Assembly: GCA_019916065.1 (NCBI GenBank)
Contig: CM034240.1
Span: 49,686,372-49,750,371, forward strand
Reading direction: 5' to 3'
DNA: 64,000 nt
Origin: Vitellaria paradoxa
Taxonomy: Eukaryota; Streptophyta; Magnoliopsida; Ericales; Sapotaceae
The notes under the pieces: model-generated
Seen by the model: only the letters and a program-made list of their open reading frames with translations
The model's database searches: none
What the model was told of the DNA's origin: nothing
Translations under genes and position numbers: made by a program
Shown: in pieces, positions 43,701 to 55,376 of the stretch
How the letters are laid out: every line of letters begins with the position of its first letter
Numbering within the stretch: position 1 is the stretch's first letter

Positions 43701-46700
43701 ATATAAGAGATTTCAGATGTCAGCTATTGAGAGATGGCAGGGGATGGAGAGACTCAAACAATGTGAGTGCAAAGCTAGAAATGTCAATTGGATTCTTTGG
43801 TTCAGAAGACAAAACTAATCAATCCACGTGTAGAACAGTAATGCCAACATATATCTTTTCTTCAACAACTGGGTGTGCCCATGTGTCAACAAAACTATAA
43901 ATTTTGAGCTAGCTTACTTGTTGTAATTAAAACTAATTGAAATTATAAAAGCAATTTTTATTTAATAAATAATAAAACATTATGAAAAAAAATTATAATT
44001 ATTAAAATAACTATAACATGTATCTCAAATCTAATCATAGCATAATTACATATTAGTGATTGAATAAAGAAAAATGAATGAATCAGGGGCCTAAAAGTAC
44101 CTGGTAATGGGATTCAATTCTATTGACAATACGATGCCTGGAGCAAATCAAGAATCATGGCCAAACTTCCAAAAATTACCAACAAGCACCATTGTTTCTT
44201 GGGATTTGTGCCACAATCAGATTTAGAATGAAAAAGGAGGGAAAGCGGACCAAACAAGTTCCCCTTATCATCATAGAACCATTTTAATTCTTTCAATTGC
44301 TTATGATATTCTATAATTGCCTAATCTGAAAGCCATAAAGCAAAAAATACAAATTTAAGTTTCCTACTTTGACAACTTGACTAAATCGCAGGCAATTTTT
44401 TTCTACATAAAATGGGATCAAAGCACTGCAACTCTGGAATTAATCATAAGTTCTGTAAAACATTGCAATTATGATACATATGCATCTCTCCACTTGTTTT
44501 AGTTCTCAACTTCAGAAGAAAGAGAAAAGACTTAAGGATTGCGGACAAACACGTAACAAAGAAGAAAAATGATTTTTTAACTCTATGATAACTACAAGAC
44601 ATCAGCCACAAAGATCACCAGTATGGCCATGCCAAGCATCACGATTCCAACGGTCAATACCACCATTATCATAAAACTGTAACCACCATTGTAACCTCAG
44701 AATTCCACACTCTTGGTGCCATCACAGCAGATATACCATGTATACTAGAACAAAATCATTCTAAAACACTAATTGGACAGCTGAAATAGCAATCCTCTGA
44801 TATGTGCAGCCAATGCACATGTAACATAGAAAAATAAAAATGAAAAAAATAACGTTACGGGGCATGCACAAATGCTTGTCTGATTGCATGTGTATGTTCT
44901 ATTATATGCATCCAGAAGGAAAAACAAAAAGGATGCAGAGCAAGTCTAGTGCAAAGTTACCGACAGAAACTTCTGCTGAACCTGCCCCTGCAAATCATGC
45001 AGCTGCGCCAGCTGGTTCTACAGAAACAACATTGCAACTTATATTGGAACAGCTATTGCTTCATGCAAAAGAGACCTAGCAAGTCGGTTATAGTAACATA
45101 GACCTAGCTGAGCTTCTAGCATAGGGGAAATAAGGAATGAATGCCTTAAAAAATTTTCTGTAGAGCATGACAGAGCAGTGGGTTTTCTACAGGGATTAGA
45201 CAAGAAGCAGAGGAAAATGATTCAGCATTAGAAAAATTGTCATAGTTTTGGGAAAATAATTTGTGGGTCTCTGAGTGGATTGGTTAGATAAAGAGTGATG
45301 ATACTGAGAGGAGAGAAAGAAAAGGGGGGAGGGAGAGACACTTATAGAAATATTCCTAGTGAGAGCATTCCAAGCAAGTTCTATTATTAACCAACCATAT
45401 AGTTATCCAAAAAAAAAAAAAAAATGTTAACCAATCATATCAAAAACACTTAAATTCAAATTTTCCATCCTGCTCCTTACTCCTTAGTGCTTCAGTAAAA
45501 TTTAAAAGAAGTTCAAATTTTCAAAAGTTTCATATTTAAGCAGAAAATAAATTGATATCAAAGTTGAGGGTTAAAACAGAGTATCACCAATCAGGGAACG
45601 CCACACGAAAGAAAATAAATACCGAAATGTGTTTGTGAAAGAAAGGGTGGATGGATTTGATAGGGCGTGGCTGCACATCCACAATAATGTAACAAGTTAC
45701 CTGGCTCAATTGACGATATAGTGTGAGAACAAAAGTTCAAAGGAATAATGGTTTCAAATTTCAATTCTAGATGTTCATTTCAGTTAAGAAATGCAGCAAC
45801 TCCAAGATCAATTTAGTCAAGAAAAGAAGTTGTACCTGTCCCAGTCCAGGTAGCGACGATTGCCTAAATTGCTGCTGAGCTAGGAGTTGTGACTGGTGGT
45901 GCTGAGGTAATTGCATCATTTTCTGCCTATGCTGCTGCGGCGTCGGCTGCTGTTGTTGCTGCTGCGGTGTTTGTTGTTGCTGAGGTGAAGGTGCATTCAT
46001 CATGTTTGCGCCAGATCTAGGCGAATTGGCATACGTCAGCGGAGAGGCTGTTGTATTATCAAAGGAGGTTGCCCCAGTAGGACCAGAAGGAGAAGCCGCT
46101 GCTCTTCCCATGAGTTGTGCACCAGAAGGCTGCATTGAAATTGTAAGGTAAAAGAACTGCAGCAAGCAACAGTATACTGGAAATTCATAACATGTTTACA
46201 GAAATATGACAATCAACCAAAAGGGGTACAGATGAGGAAAGAGAATTACACATAAACCTTCTTCAAACTGAAGGGACAGCAAAAACTAAGAAATGGCAAG
46301 GAAAGAAGATAGATAAAAGATAAAAGCAAAACAAGATTCACGAGAATAAAGATAAAAGCAAAACAAGATTCACGAGAATAAGTTTCAAGGCTGCAAAATA
46401 AAGCCAGTCCAAAAAGCTCCAAATCCATAAGAGATATGATTGCCATGATAGGTATCTCAGCACACATCTACACAGGCTCGAATTATTATAGAGGAGATGA
46501 CCATTATACATCCAAATACATTTTGAAAAGCACTCATCAGTATACAACTTTTAGGTTAGAATTCTAATTAGTTTTTAGGTTAGACTTATAGTTTCTTATC
46601 TAGTGGTTAATGAAAATAAGAAACAGGAAATGATATAAGAAGCATGGTATACACAAAAGAGGATGGGGAGGCACAGAGGAATAGTGCTCAGTATCAATTG

Positions 46701-49700
46701 AATCCACTTTTCTACTTGACCAATCAGCGAAATATTCTTGGGAAAATCGTGTTTTTCTCAAAAGATTACTTATATTCAATTTAATCAAGCATCTTTTAAT
46801 TTTAAAGAGTGAGAAATGCTTATTTGCAAAGAACCAGCATGGACATTTGAGAAAGGACCAAAAATAGCCCAGATGACTTAATAGCAACTGCACAATAAGT
46901 GCCGTTAGGGGCTGAAGCAGCTTTAACATCTTCGGGATTGAATTGACATTGGAATTTGAAGGGATGAATCTATAGGGTGAGAATTAACAATCTAACCTGT
47001 AACAGATTCCCCTGGCTGTTAATGTTGTTTGATGACAGTGGAGGAGTATTCTTCGCATACACACCTGGAAGGAATAGTTAAGAAACAAGATCAGTAATAG
47101 AAATTCATACCCATGAGATACTAATACGAGAATCCGTACCATATGCATCAGGAAAAGTCGGTGCACCATCACCTACAGTCAGTACATCTAACAGATGCAA
47201 TGGAAGTGCAGAAGCATTCTGCCTTTGGTCTCCAGGTATTCGTAAACCTGCATATACATGCCAGCTATATATAATAAAAAATAGTGAGCATTTATATGAT
47301 CTAATGAACCAATGTTCTAAGATTGGTACAAACAAAATAATAGACTTGGGAAGCCCAAAACAAGAACTGGAGGGTCTCATTGATTGAATTCCATTTATTC
47401 CAGGAAAAGTGACTTCAGTAGCTGTTGGCAAATTACTATTATTGGGAGATTTACATTTATCAGGCTCCAATTAATAAGTTAATGCAGACAAATAATTAAA
47501 GCATTGTAGCCCAGCCCACAAAATCAGACTATTACAACTGGTTTCTTCTTGTTAAGGTGGCTCAGTATTGTTTAGGCTACTATCACAACACATTTTGCAT
47601 ATTCTGCAAAACCGAATCCACATGTTGTTGTTACAGATAGTCAACAGTAACAACTTTGCCAATGAAAATAAAGTAGAGACTCAGAGTCATTTCCATTTGG
47701 GTTTCAAGGCAATAGAAAGGTTATAGTCATTCTTCCAAAAATAAGGAACACTCAAATCACCATAAAAAAATGAAGCTTTGCCCTGCTTGGAAGGTGTCAG
47801 TGCACTCCTCTTCTCTCTCTCTCTCTTAATTCTTTCCAACAATGTTCAAAATTGCTAATCTTAGCCAAAACTATTCCTTGAGGCTTGAACGTTTTAGAAA
47901 CAACTGTCTTTGTTCCTAATTCTACTTCAGGGATCATGTCACAAACTCTTACTCATCTCTAAACTACTTTACAGCAAACCCTAACCTTAACTCTTTGCTT
48001 AGCAAGTCCTGAAGGATGTGAATTATACTGCATTGCCAACAAATTTTGACACTACACTTCACTTTGTTTGACCAGAAAATGCATTATTCAGTAGGAATCT
48101 ATAAGCAAAACTTGGTTGGTTTAAAACAGAACTCTGCCACAAAATGCCTAGGCAGGCAGAGAAAATGAATTCAGAGGATTAGCTGTAAATTTTTAACTCA
48201 TCCAGACCTTCAACAAGATGATATGAACTGAAGCAGTAAGGGATGGTGCATTACAGACATTCTACCAAATTTCTCAAGGCTTTGTCAAGATTCAAGCAAA
48301 AAACATAATTAAACAAGAGTATAAGAGGAAGAAACATGAAAGTTGGCAACTTGCATACGGTTGCTGCAACATCCGTACAACTATGACTTCTTTGAGCATC
48401 CATAATTAATAGTAATAATAATAATTATTATTATATGAATAAGAAAATTGTATTAAAAAGGCATCAAGGGTTTGTATTAAAAAGGCACCAAAGGGATGCC
48501 AACCTAGTACAAAAACCTCTTACAAACTGAGGCACAGGAAAAAAAGTCTATGAAGAAGTATCCATATGGTCTATATAGAAAAATAATCTTGTCAAGTCCA
48601 GCTATTTACCCCTGGACATCCTACTATACAACAACCCCAAAAACATGCTCTTTAATCTAAATAAAGAAAACTCAATATCCTAGAGCTTCTTCTGTTCCTT
48701 TCTTCCCGTATGAGCAGTTAAACACATAGGAATAAGATTCCATGTCTTCCATTTGCTACTCAAAATCCTCACACCCCATCATTCCGGAAAGACATGCTTC
48801 ACCTCCTTTGGAAAGACAAAGGAAACGCAAAAACATGACAAGGCCAGATTCCTAAGGTCATTTGTCCAATGGCAACGCATAGTGCACAAAGAGATGATCA
48901 ACCGTCTACTCTCCACGTTTGCATAAGCAACACCAATTCACCGTAATCAAATATCTTTTTATGAGAATATGAACTGTAAGTGTTCTACTGTGGAGGATGC
49001 ACTACCAAAAAAAAAAACCACATTTGGAGGAGCCCCAATGACCCAAACCTTCCTCCATTGTAAAGGATCTCACCATCCCCTTTCAAAGCCTTGCAAAAAA
49101 ACTTACACCTCAAACTTGCCCAACTTTGTTAGGGTCCATCATAATTGATACTCATCCCATCCCCTTCTATCTAAGTAAAGACTTGTGTAAAGGCCCAGGA
49201 GACTATTAATCTCCCAATCCAGCAAATTCCTTATGAGCTGCACATACCAAGAGTAAACTCCATTATCAATCTCAAGAATTCACAAAACCATCTCGATGCT
49301 GGGTTAATTCAAAAATCCTAGGAAATTGCTCACACGAGTCAAACACATATTGTTATAATTCAAATGCCTATTTGGAACTTTATACAGCATGCCTGATCCG
49401 TAAATTATTAGACTTTACTCACGTACTGCCTCTCAACTTAGACTTATGTTATGTGGCTACAGACCCACAAGCTTTGATTCCCTGAGCACATGCAGAATTT
49501 ACGAAGCACAAATGACGCTGATAAAAATAAGAAAGGGAAACAATATTTTTCAAAAACCATATGGTAAAAAGGGAAACAATATTTTTCAAAAACCACATGG
49601 TAAAAACATCATACCTTCACCATGATTTACAGCGCTCCGCAGTAAAGTCTCTTGCTCTTGAATTTTTGCTGCTTGAACTTTGTCTAAAGTTGGAACTATC

Positions 49701-51513
49701 GTAGGCCCCTGTCTAGTGCCAAAATAGGCTTTACGAGTGTCCGCTATAACTTTTTCAGCACTCTCACATGCTGCTCCAATCATATCAATTCTCACCTATC
49801 AAAAGAGCACAATACTTTTTTATGTAAAAAAACTAAGGCCATAAAATTAGTTGTTCCATTGCTGTCTAATCACCTTTAACTTCTCAATTTGCGCAGATAT
49901 AGGCAAGTTTTGCATCCCATGTAACAACTGCTCTCTCTTGGCATTGTCATCCATTTCCATCTCAGGCAATAGCTTTGATGACAACATTACAGGCAGAACT
50001 GTATTCACAAACCACATTACTTCGCATTGAACAGATTACGCATAACAAATATTCAATCGGATGCAGGTCAACAACCTACTGAAAAAGACTTGAAGAAATA
50101 TTGTAGCATTAGTGTACATAGGTGTGATGAACTTCTGCAAAGAAATCAGTATTGATCTTATTCAAAGGCGCAGATTTCTTTTGGCCACTACATAAATCAA
50201 ACTGGCTTGGCACGATAAATGAAAATGATCACCCATCTCTTTGTGCACATTTTTTTTCTTGTGTGGTAGTATTTCAATCATGGATCTTAAAAAAAAAAAA
50301 TGACATAGAAAGCATGCCTGACAAAAATAACATAAAACAAAAACATATTTTCTTATAGTAAAATGAATGCTTTTCAAGCTTTATTATTATCAAAGAGAAA
50401 TAACAAATGGGCAGAATCATACTAGATAACCCAGCCCACATTTGGGTCGAAACTCATGCAACACTTTTAGGCAAAGAAATAACAAAGGCATAATTATTAG
50501 TTTATACATCACTGAGAAAAGCTTTGGAGTCATTGGTTGATCTTCTGATCAAAGAATATTAAAAGGTTTACAACCAAATCATGCTGTCCTCATCAGCTGG
50601 TGGACGGTATCCTTGTGTGTCATTGATTAAGTTAAAAATAATCCAAATACAAGTCCGCAGAAAACTGTCTTGCACAGGCAACAACAATATTTAGTCTATT
50701 CACAAAATAATACGTAGCTATCAAGCATTTCATCCTTGCCACTCAAACAAAATTTTTGGCAAGACCACCCCCTTCTCCTTTATCATCCTGTATTGGCCTT
50801 GCCCTCTCACAATAGATGTAGTTCTAGTGAACTACTAGGAAATTTCCCAAAAAACTCGATGATAATTCAGTAAAGTAATGTCTATCAATAAGAATTCAAT
50901 AATTCTCGTAGGATTGTTTAGGAGGAGCTATGAATTTATATTCCTCTATCATGAATAATTTGTTATTATGTTTTGGGGTAAGGTGGAGGAAGAAATAAGT
51001 TCATACTTGTAGCATTCTCGGCATTAACATTCTTTGGATGAACAACAAAAGCCTTGGAGACCTTCTTAATGTCTTCAACAATGTTAAAAAGCTCAAGATT
51101 CACCATAGAAAATTGGCCCAGCACGTCTTGCCTGGTCGTCAACATGATAGAAATTTTTCAAAAATTATCAACACTAAATTGCATATGAAAGCTTGAAATA
51201 CAGCCGAAACAAACAATTCCCAAAACAGTTGATGTTTATAGAAATGTTTATAGTGCAGAAATAAGAGTAAAAGCCCTAACCATTTGGGGACTGAATTGGT
51301 GCGGGCAATGGCGTCGAGCTCTTCGAGGATGCGAGAGATGGCTTTGAAGAGGCTGATAGCTCGAGTCTTGACGGAATCTAGGTTGAGTTGTTGCTGAACC
51401 GCCGGATTCAACCGCTCCACCGCCATCTTGGGCGGCGGCGGCTGTTGCTGCGGCGGTAGCTGTTGTTGTTGTTGAAGCTGTGATTGATCTTGAACTCCCA
51501 GTACCCCTTCCAT
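40737..51513 (-). CDS. MED8: Mediator of RNA polymerase II transcription subunit 8
   Basis: Twelve coding exons on the minus strand: 51513-51281, 51131-51007, 49998-49874, 49795-49615, 47247-47140, 47064-46997, 46129-45836, 45017-44961, 43537-43328, 42656-42603, 41221-41173 and 40936-40737. They sum to 1704 nt (567 residues plus TGA) with every junction in phase. MED8 is a head-module subunit of the nuclear Mediator complex linking activators to Pol II; in Arabidopsis it affects flowering, organ growth and jasmonate-linked defence. A Gln/Pro-rich N-terminus is followed by the conserved block AVQQQLNLDSVKTRAISLFK and ISRILEELDAIARTNSVPKW, then VNLELFNIVEDIKKVSKAF and IDMIGAACESAEKVIADTRK. The C-terminal half is Gln-rich with CAG/CAA runs, low-complexity and probably disordered. 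Three exons are only 49-57 nt and are easy to miss. Introns carry L1 remnants and a C-rich tract. Confidence 0.95.
41540..41945. repeat. Strand-asymmetric C-rich tract in a MED8 intron
   Basis: The plus strand from about 41665 to 41935 is C-dominated with many CCC/CCCC runs a few bases apart. The MED8 pre-mRNA would therefore be G-rich here, with G-quadruplex potential. A 36-bp direct repeat (TCTCCATGATTTTTTAACCA at 41602 and 41638) lies just before it. The open frame across it is Pro/Ser/His-rich and not a credible protein. Confidence 0.6.
42765..43110 (-). mobile_element. L1-type LINE 3' remnant in a MED8 intron
   Basis: Reading the minus strand, the sequence encodes a patch reading IWTERNRINFQGIF, the W-ERN-R-F pattern found at the C-terminal end of plant L1 ORF2 proteins. 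It then runs into a tail with GGGTGGCATCCCCTCGATG and a TTAATAAATTCATTTA-type 3' end. It is 5'-truncated and decayed, and lies in the same sense as MED8. Confidence 0.6.
44961..45017 (-). other. MED8 micro-exon 8 (57 nt)
   Basis: A 19-codon exon (NQLAQLHDLQGQVQQKFLS) between CTGTAG and GTAACT on the minus strand, with long introns on both sides. It restores the Gln-rich order expected for plant MED8. It is listed separately because it is shorter than most gene finders report confidently. Confidence 0.85.
46319..46381. repeat. 32-bp perfect tandem duplication in a MED8 intron
   Basis: Two adjacent copies of a unit containing GATAAAAGCAAAACAAGATT, then CACGAGAATA, at period 32 with no visible mismatch. 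This suggests a recent event. Confidence 0.9.
48427..49330 (-). mobile_element. L1-type LINE remnant (zf-RVT region) in a MED8 intron
   Basis: On the minus strand at about 48965-48880 a frame reads NWCCLCKRGE, stop, TVDHLFVHYALP. This is the Cys/His pattern of the zinc-binding domain (zf-RVT) at the end of L1 ORF2. Several stops and frameshifts make it dead. The 3' tail reads GTACTAGGTTGGCATCCCTT then TTAATACAATTTTCTTA, typical of plant L1 3' ends, and abuts an AAT-rich tract at about 48405-48435. The 5' part is missing. It is in the same sense as MED8. Confidence 0.75.
49533..49606. repeat. 36-bp tandem duplication beside MED8 exon 4 donor
   Basis: Two nearly identical 36-bp units contain AAGGGAAACAATATTTTTCA and end in CATGGTAAA. 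They stop within 10 bases of the donor site of the exon ending at 49615. Confidence 0.85.
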
Positions 51514-51743
51514 GGCCGCAATAGCTAGTAAAAAATTGTCGAAGACTGATAGCCCCCACAACTGCTGGGACTTCTGAGAAAATTCGAGCCTAGTCAATTT
51601 GTAGGGAATGAAAGTAAAAAATTGGAAATTTTTAAATTTGGTTTTGTAAATTAATAAAATAAAATAATTTATTTTTAATTTTATTTTTAAAACAACTCCC
51701 TCCCTCTTTTCACCTAAAATAAATAATAATAACTCATTAAAGC

Positions 51744-51980
51744 AAGGGTTGAAGGGGTTGAGTGAAAAAATCTACTGCCGGGCTGCAGTGGAAGAATAAA
51801 CGGTTGAGATTTCTTTACACTTTAATAACATGTGATCTTTTACATCTTGCATTAATTGTGCTTCAATCAAATTTTTAAAATTTTTATTTTTAGTTTCAAA
51901 ATAAATTTAATTAGAATAAATTGGATTAAGTGTAAATAAATCTCAACTTTTTATTTTTCACTACATCCCCTTGAACCCTT
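51744..51980. mobile_element. MITE with long TIRs, copy A
   Basis: The left terminus has AAGGGTTGAAGGGG, then GAGTGAAAAA and CGGTTGAGATTTCTTTACAC. The right terminus, reverse-complemented, has AAGGGTTCAAGGGG, then GTAGTGAAAAA and AGTTGAGATTTATTTACAC. This makes inverted ends of over 40 bp. The interior holds GCATTAATTGTGCTTCAATC. It is non-coding, and the superfamily was not assigned. Confidence 0.65.
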
Positions 51981-52008
51981 AAAAGAAAGGCACACTCTCT
52001 CAGATTAC

Positions 52009-52266
52009 AAGGAACTGCAGTGAAAAAATCCACTCAGGGGCTGCAGTGAAAAATGAACGGCTGAGATTTGTTTGTATTTAATCCAATGGTTCTAATTTAT
52101 TTTAATTAAAATTATTTTTAAAATAAAAATAAAAGTTTAAAAAATCTGATTGAATCACAATTAATGTGGAATGTTAAATATTACATATTATTAAAGGGCA
52201 AATAAATATCAACTATTCATTTTTTCACTGCAACCTCTATAATGGATTATTTCTCTGCACCCCTTG
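52009..52266. mobile_element. MITE with long TIRs, copy B (inverted relative to A)
   Basis: The left end has CTGCAGTGAAAAAATCCACT, then GGCTGCAGTGAAAAATGAAC. The reverse-complemented right end has GTGCAGAGAAATAATCCATT, then GGTTGCAGTGAAAAAATGAA, giving inverted ends of about 58 bp. The interior (GATTGAATCACAATTAATGT) is the reverse complement of the copy A interior, so A and B lie in opposite orientation. Confidence 0.65.
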
Positions 52267-52339
52267 GAACCCCACTCTCTCTACATAATTCTCTCGTCCA
52301 TCAATTAAAGTTTGCATTACAAAAAGTAGAAAAAAAAAA

Positions 52340-52880
52340 TTTGAAAAGTCACTCTCTCCGCTTAGAATGTATAATAATTAAAACTCATTAAAAGAAATTT
52401 GCATTAAAAAATAGTAAGAATGAAAAATGAGAAGAAAACTGAAATGTATAATAACAAAAACTCGTTAAAATAAGTTTGCATTAAAAAAGAAAAAAATAAA
52501 GAATTAAAAAAAACTAAAAAAATCACTCTCTTTCTACCTGAAATGTATAATAATAACTCATTAAAAGTAATTTGGCATTAAAAAGGAGTAAAAATATATA
52601 TATATAAAGAAACTAAAAAGTCTATCTCCCTCTCTACCTAGAATATATAATAAAAAAAAATTGTTAAAAAAAGTTTACATTATAAAAAAAAAGTAAAAAC
52701 AAAATAAAAATAAAAATAAAAAACTAAAAAGTCACTCTCTCTCTATCTACCTTGAATGTATAATAATAAAAACTCATTAAAATAGAACTTCTCTCTCTCT
52801 CTTTCTGCATAATACTTCCCACTCATCAGTAAAAATTTACATTAAGAAAGAGTCAAAAAATAAAAAATAAAAAGAAAACT
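52340..52880. repeat. ~100-bp diverged minisatellite
   Basis: About five to six imperfect units share the order CACTCTCTC, TAGAATGTATAATAATA, AAACTCATTAAAA, TTTGCATTAAAAA, AGTAAAAA, AAACTAAAAAGT. A further fragment at about 51700-51742 (TAAATAATAATAACTCATTA) lies left of the MITE pair. The MITEs may therefore have inserted into a once longer array. Confidence 0.7.
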
Positions 52881-53026
52881 GAAAAGTTATTTTTTTTTTA
52901 ACTTCTCTCTCTTTATCATATAAACTTATTAACTCTTCTCATCGTAATCTTCTCTCTCTATTGCTTTCAAAATTTTATTTTTGATTAGTAAAAAAATAAA
53001 AAATAATGAGGTGATAAAATACTAGC

Positions 53027-54189
53027 TATTAGGATATTCTATATTAGATATGAAATATTATTTATATATATTACTTATGTTAGAATATTTTATATCTTAT
53101 TTTTTAGTAAGTAATTAAGTTTATTTTGGTATGTAAATCATTACCATACATATCTCTCATTGTTAACCTATATAAAGAGATTTTCTTAGTCTTTTATGAA
53201 ATATATATTACAAGATGTAGATCTTACATATTATCTCTCTAATTATATTATTTATTGTATTTTATTTTTTATTTCAACATGATATCAGGACATAATTTTT
53301 TATCATAGATAGCTTGCATTCTGAATCATAATAATGTATTTTTTGCGTTATATTTCTTTTCTGCTATTTTTTTTTCTTTTTAGAGTCTTACTCTGCCCTA
53401 ACAACACCACAATTATCACAAAAATCTTTTTCTTTCACAATCTAAATCGATTCTTAGGGTTTTTTTACCTTTCTTATTTTGAGAATGACCTATATTTATT
53501 CGTATTTCACCATCTCGGTATATTTTCTTTTTATGATGATCTTTAAACATTATATCATTCATCTTATTCACAATACTATTTGTTGATGAGATTAACTATA
53601 ATACGCTAACAAATGTTAGTCTTTCTTATTGGTCGTAAACTCGGAAGAGTAAGGTGCTACTGTTTTCTTTCAACATTTTTCAGTTTTGTCTTTCTTGTTC
53701 CATATTTGCATACTGTATATTTTATTTGATTATTTTTCGATCTCAAATCTAAAAAAAAATCATATTAGTGGCAATGAAATTTATTTAAGAACTCGTCGTC
53801 AAAATTTCGTTGCTGTCAGTAGTTATACAATTCCAAATTCTACACTCACAACTTTTCTACTATCTTGTTCAACTATTTTTATAACACTCTTATTTCTAAA
53901 CTCAAGTTGGTTTATTATCTTAAGTTTAAGAGACGATGTTAAAATATTCTATATTATATATAAGATATTCTTTATATATATTGCTTATATTATAATATTT
54001 TATATTTTACTTTTTAGTAAATAGTTAAGTTTATTTTAGTATATAAATCATTACCATACATACCTCTCATTGTAAATCTATATAAAGGCATTTTCTTAAC
54101 CTTGATGAAATATATATGACAAAATATAGACCTTACATATTCTCTCTCAAATTCTACTATTTATTCTCTTTTATTTTTTTATTTCAACA
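53027..54189 (+). mobile_element. TRIM-like non-autonomous LTR retrotransposon
   Basis: The element is 1163 bp with two direct terminal repeats of 253 bp each (53027-53279 and 53937-54189). Both contain ATATTCTATATTA near the start and ATTTCAACA at the end. The inner edge of the left repeat is followed by TGATATCAGGAC, resembling the TGGTATCAGAGC primer-binding site of initiator-Met tRNA. A purine-rich AAGTTTAAGAGACGA precedes the right repeat. Flanks CTAGC (53022-53026) and CTAGT (54190-54194) fit a 5-bp target duplication with one mismatch. The 657-bp interior has no gag, protease, integrase or reverse transcriptase, so it must have relied on a partner, probably Copia-like. The left LTR begins TATTAGG instead of TGTTA. 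Confidence 0.85.
53280..53291 (+). other. Primer-binding site of the TRIM-like element
   Basis: TGATATCAGGAC immediately follows the CA end of the left LTR. It is close to the complement of the plant initiator methionine tRNA 3' end (TGGTATCAGAGC). Confidence 0.65.
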
Positions 54190-54194
54190 CTAGT

Positions 54195-55371
54195 AACGAC
54201 GAAACGCGTGTGAATCATTGAACTCGACAAAACTCGCTACTTCGAGTATGCATAACATATAATCATATATATATATATATAAACCTACATGCATAACATA
54301 TGATCTAGGCATTAGGAATCTGAGTGAGATAAAATAAATTTTTTTAATTAAAAAAGTTAAGATTTTTTAATGATTTTAAACTTGAAATTCAATCCAAAAT
54401 AATATTTCTTTAATTATTTCAATATTTTGTTGTTTGATCAGTGAAAAAATGATGAACTTATGCAATTTTATTGAAAATATTTTGTTATATATATGAAAAT
54501 TATATTTTGTCCATAAAAATATATTATTCAATTTTATACATCACACGATCAACACTTATTTATTTATTATTCCTTAGTTATCTCAATCTGTTTTTAATGT
54601 GAACATTATTCACATATATTCGAATTTAGACCTTATGACGAGAGATTTACATGAGTTAGGTCAAATAAATAATTTGATTTTTTGTTATAGATTTCATATA
54701 TTTCAAGATAATAAATAAACATTTCATAAAAAATTGTAGTTAAATTAATATGAATTAAAATCTTATAATTTTCGCCGTGTATCTCTATAAATATTAGAGT
54801 TTCAAATTGCACGTTTTGAGATAATATAAAGATTGATTAAAAAAAAATATATAGATACAAAGAGAAACCTTTAAATTATTCTCTGATTATTTATATGATA
54901 TTAGAATTCATTGTCTTGATTACACAATCCGCAATAAAATTCAGATTAAAATTATTTTTGTAATTTTTATTTAAAAAATATAAATATTTATTGTAAATAC
55001 AATACAACATTGAGTCAAAATTACCACTTTATTTGGAATGGTGAATTTGATAAGATTTAATTTTATTTAATGAGAATTCTCATCAATTCTTATATTTGAA
55101 ACTAAAATAAAATTTTGTGAGTTAGATTTGATTTCTTTTAACTTAAATTTTGGAATTTCTATAAAATTTGAAATCCAATTCATAAAAATTGATGATAATT
55201 CATTATTTTCTTAAACAATCTATGGACAAATGTATCATCTCAAATCATATTTACTATTTTTTAATTTTTGTTTACTTTTTATTCATATGGTCAAACTTGA
55301 TATTTCACTTAAACCAAATCAATTTAAATTTTAAATTTAAAATGTGTTCCAAACACAAATTTTTATTTAGC
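54195..55371. other. AT-rich spacer, no feature seen
   Basis: AT-rich DNA between the TRIM-like element and the solo LTR. I see a short (TA)n run at about 54267 and no gene, inverted repeat or conserved motif. Confidence 0.55.
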
Positions 55372-55376
55372 AAATC

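Larger units (their letters stand above)
51600..53020. other. Upstream region of MED8 and repeat-rich spacer
   Basis: This follows the MED8 start codon side. The first ~100 bases may be promoter and leader. The rest is made of a MITE pair and a ~100-bp minisatellite (annotated separately) with CT-rich microsatellite pieces. No gene is supported. Confidence 0.6.

Noticed and set aside
44840..45079. 79-residue plus-strand frame
   Set aside because: It is antisense to the 57-nt MED8 exon at 44961-45017. The minus strand gives the family-like Gln-rich peptide with proper splice sites.
51248..51559. 103-residue Ala/Thr-rich minus-strand frame
   Set aside because: It is the +1 frame of MED8 exon 1, where CAG/CAA repeats read as Ala/Thr runs.
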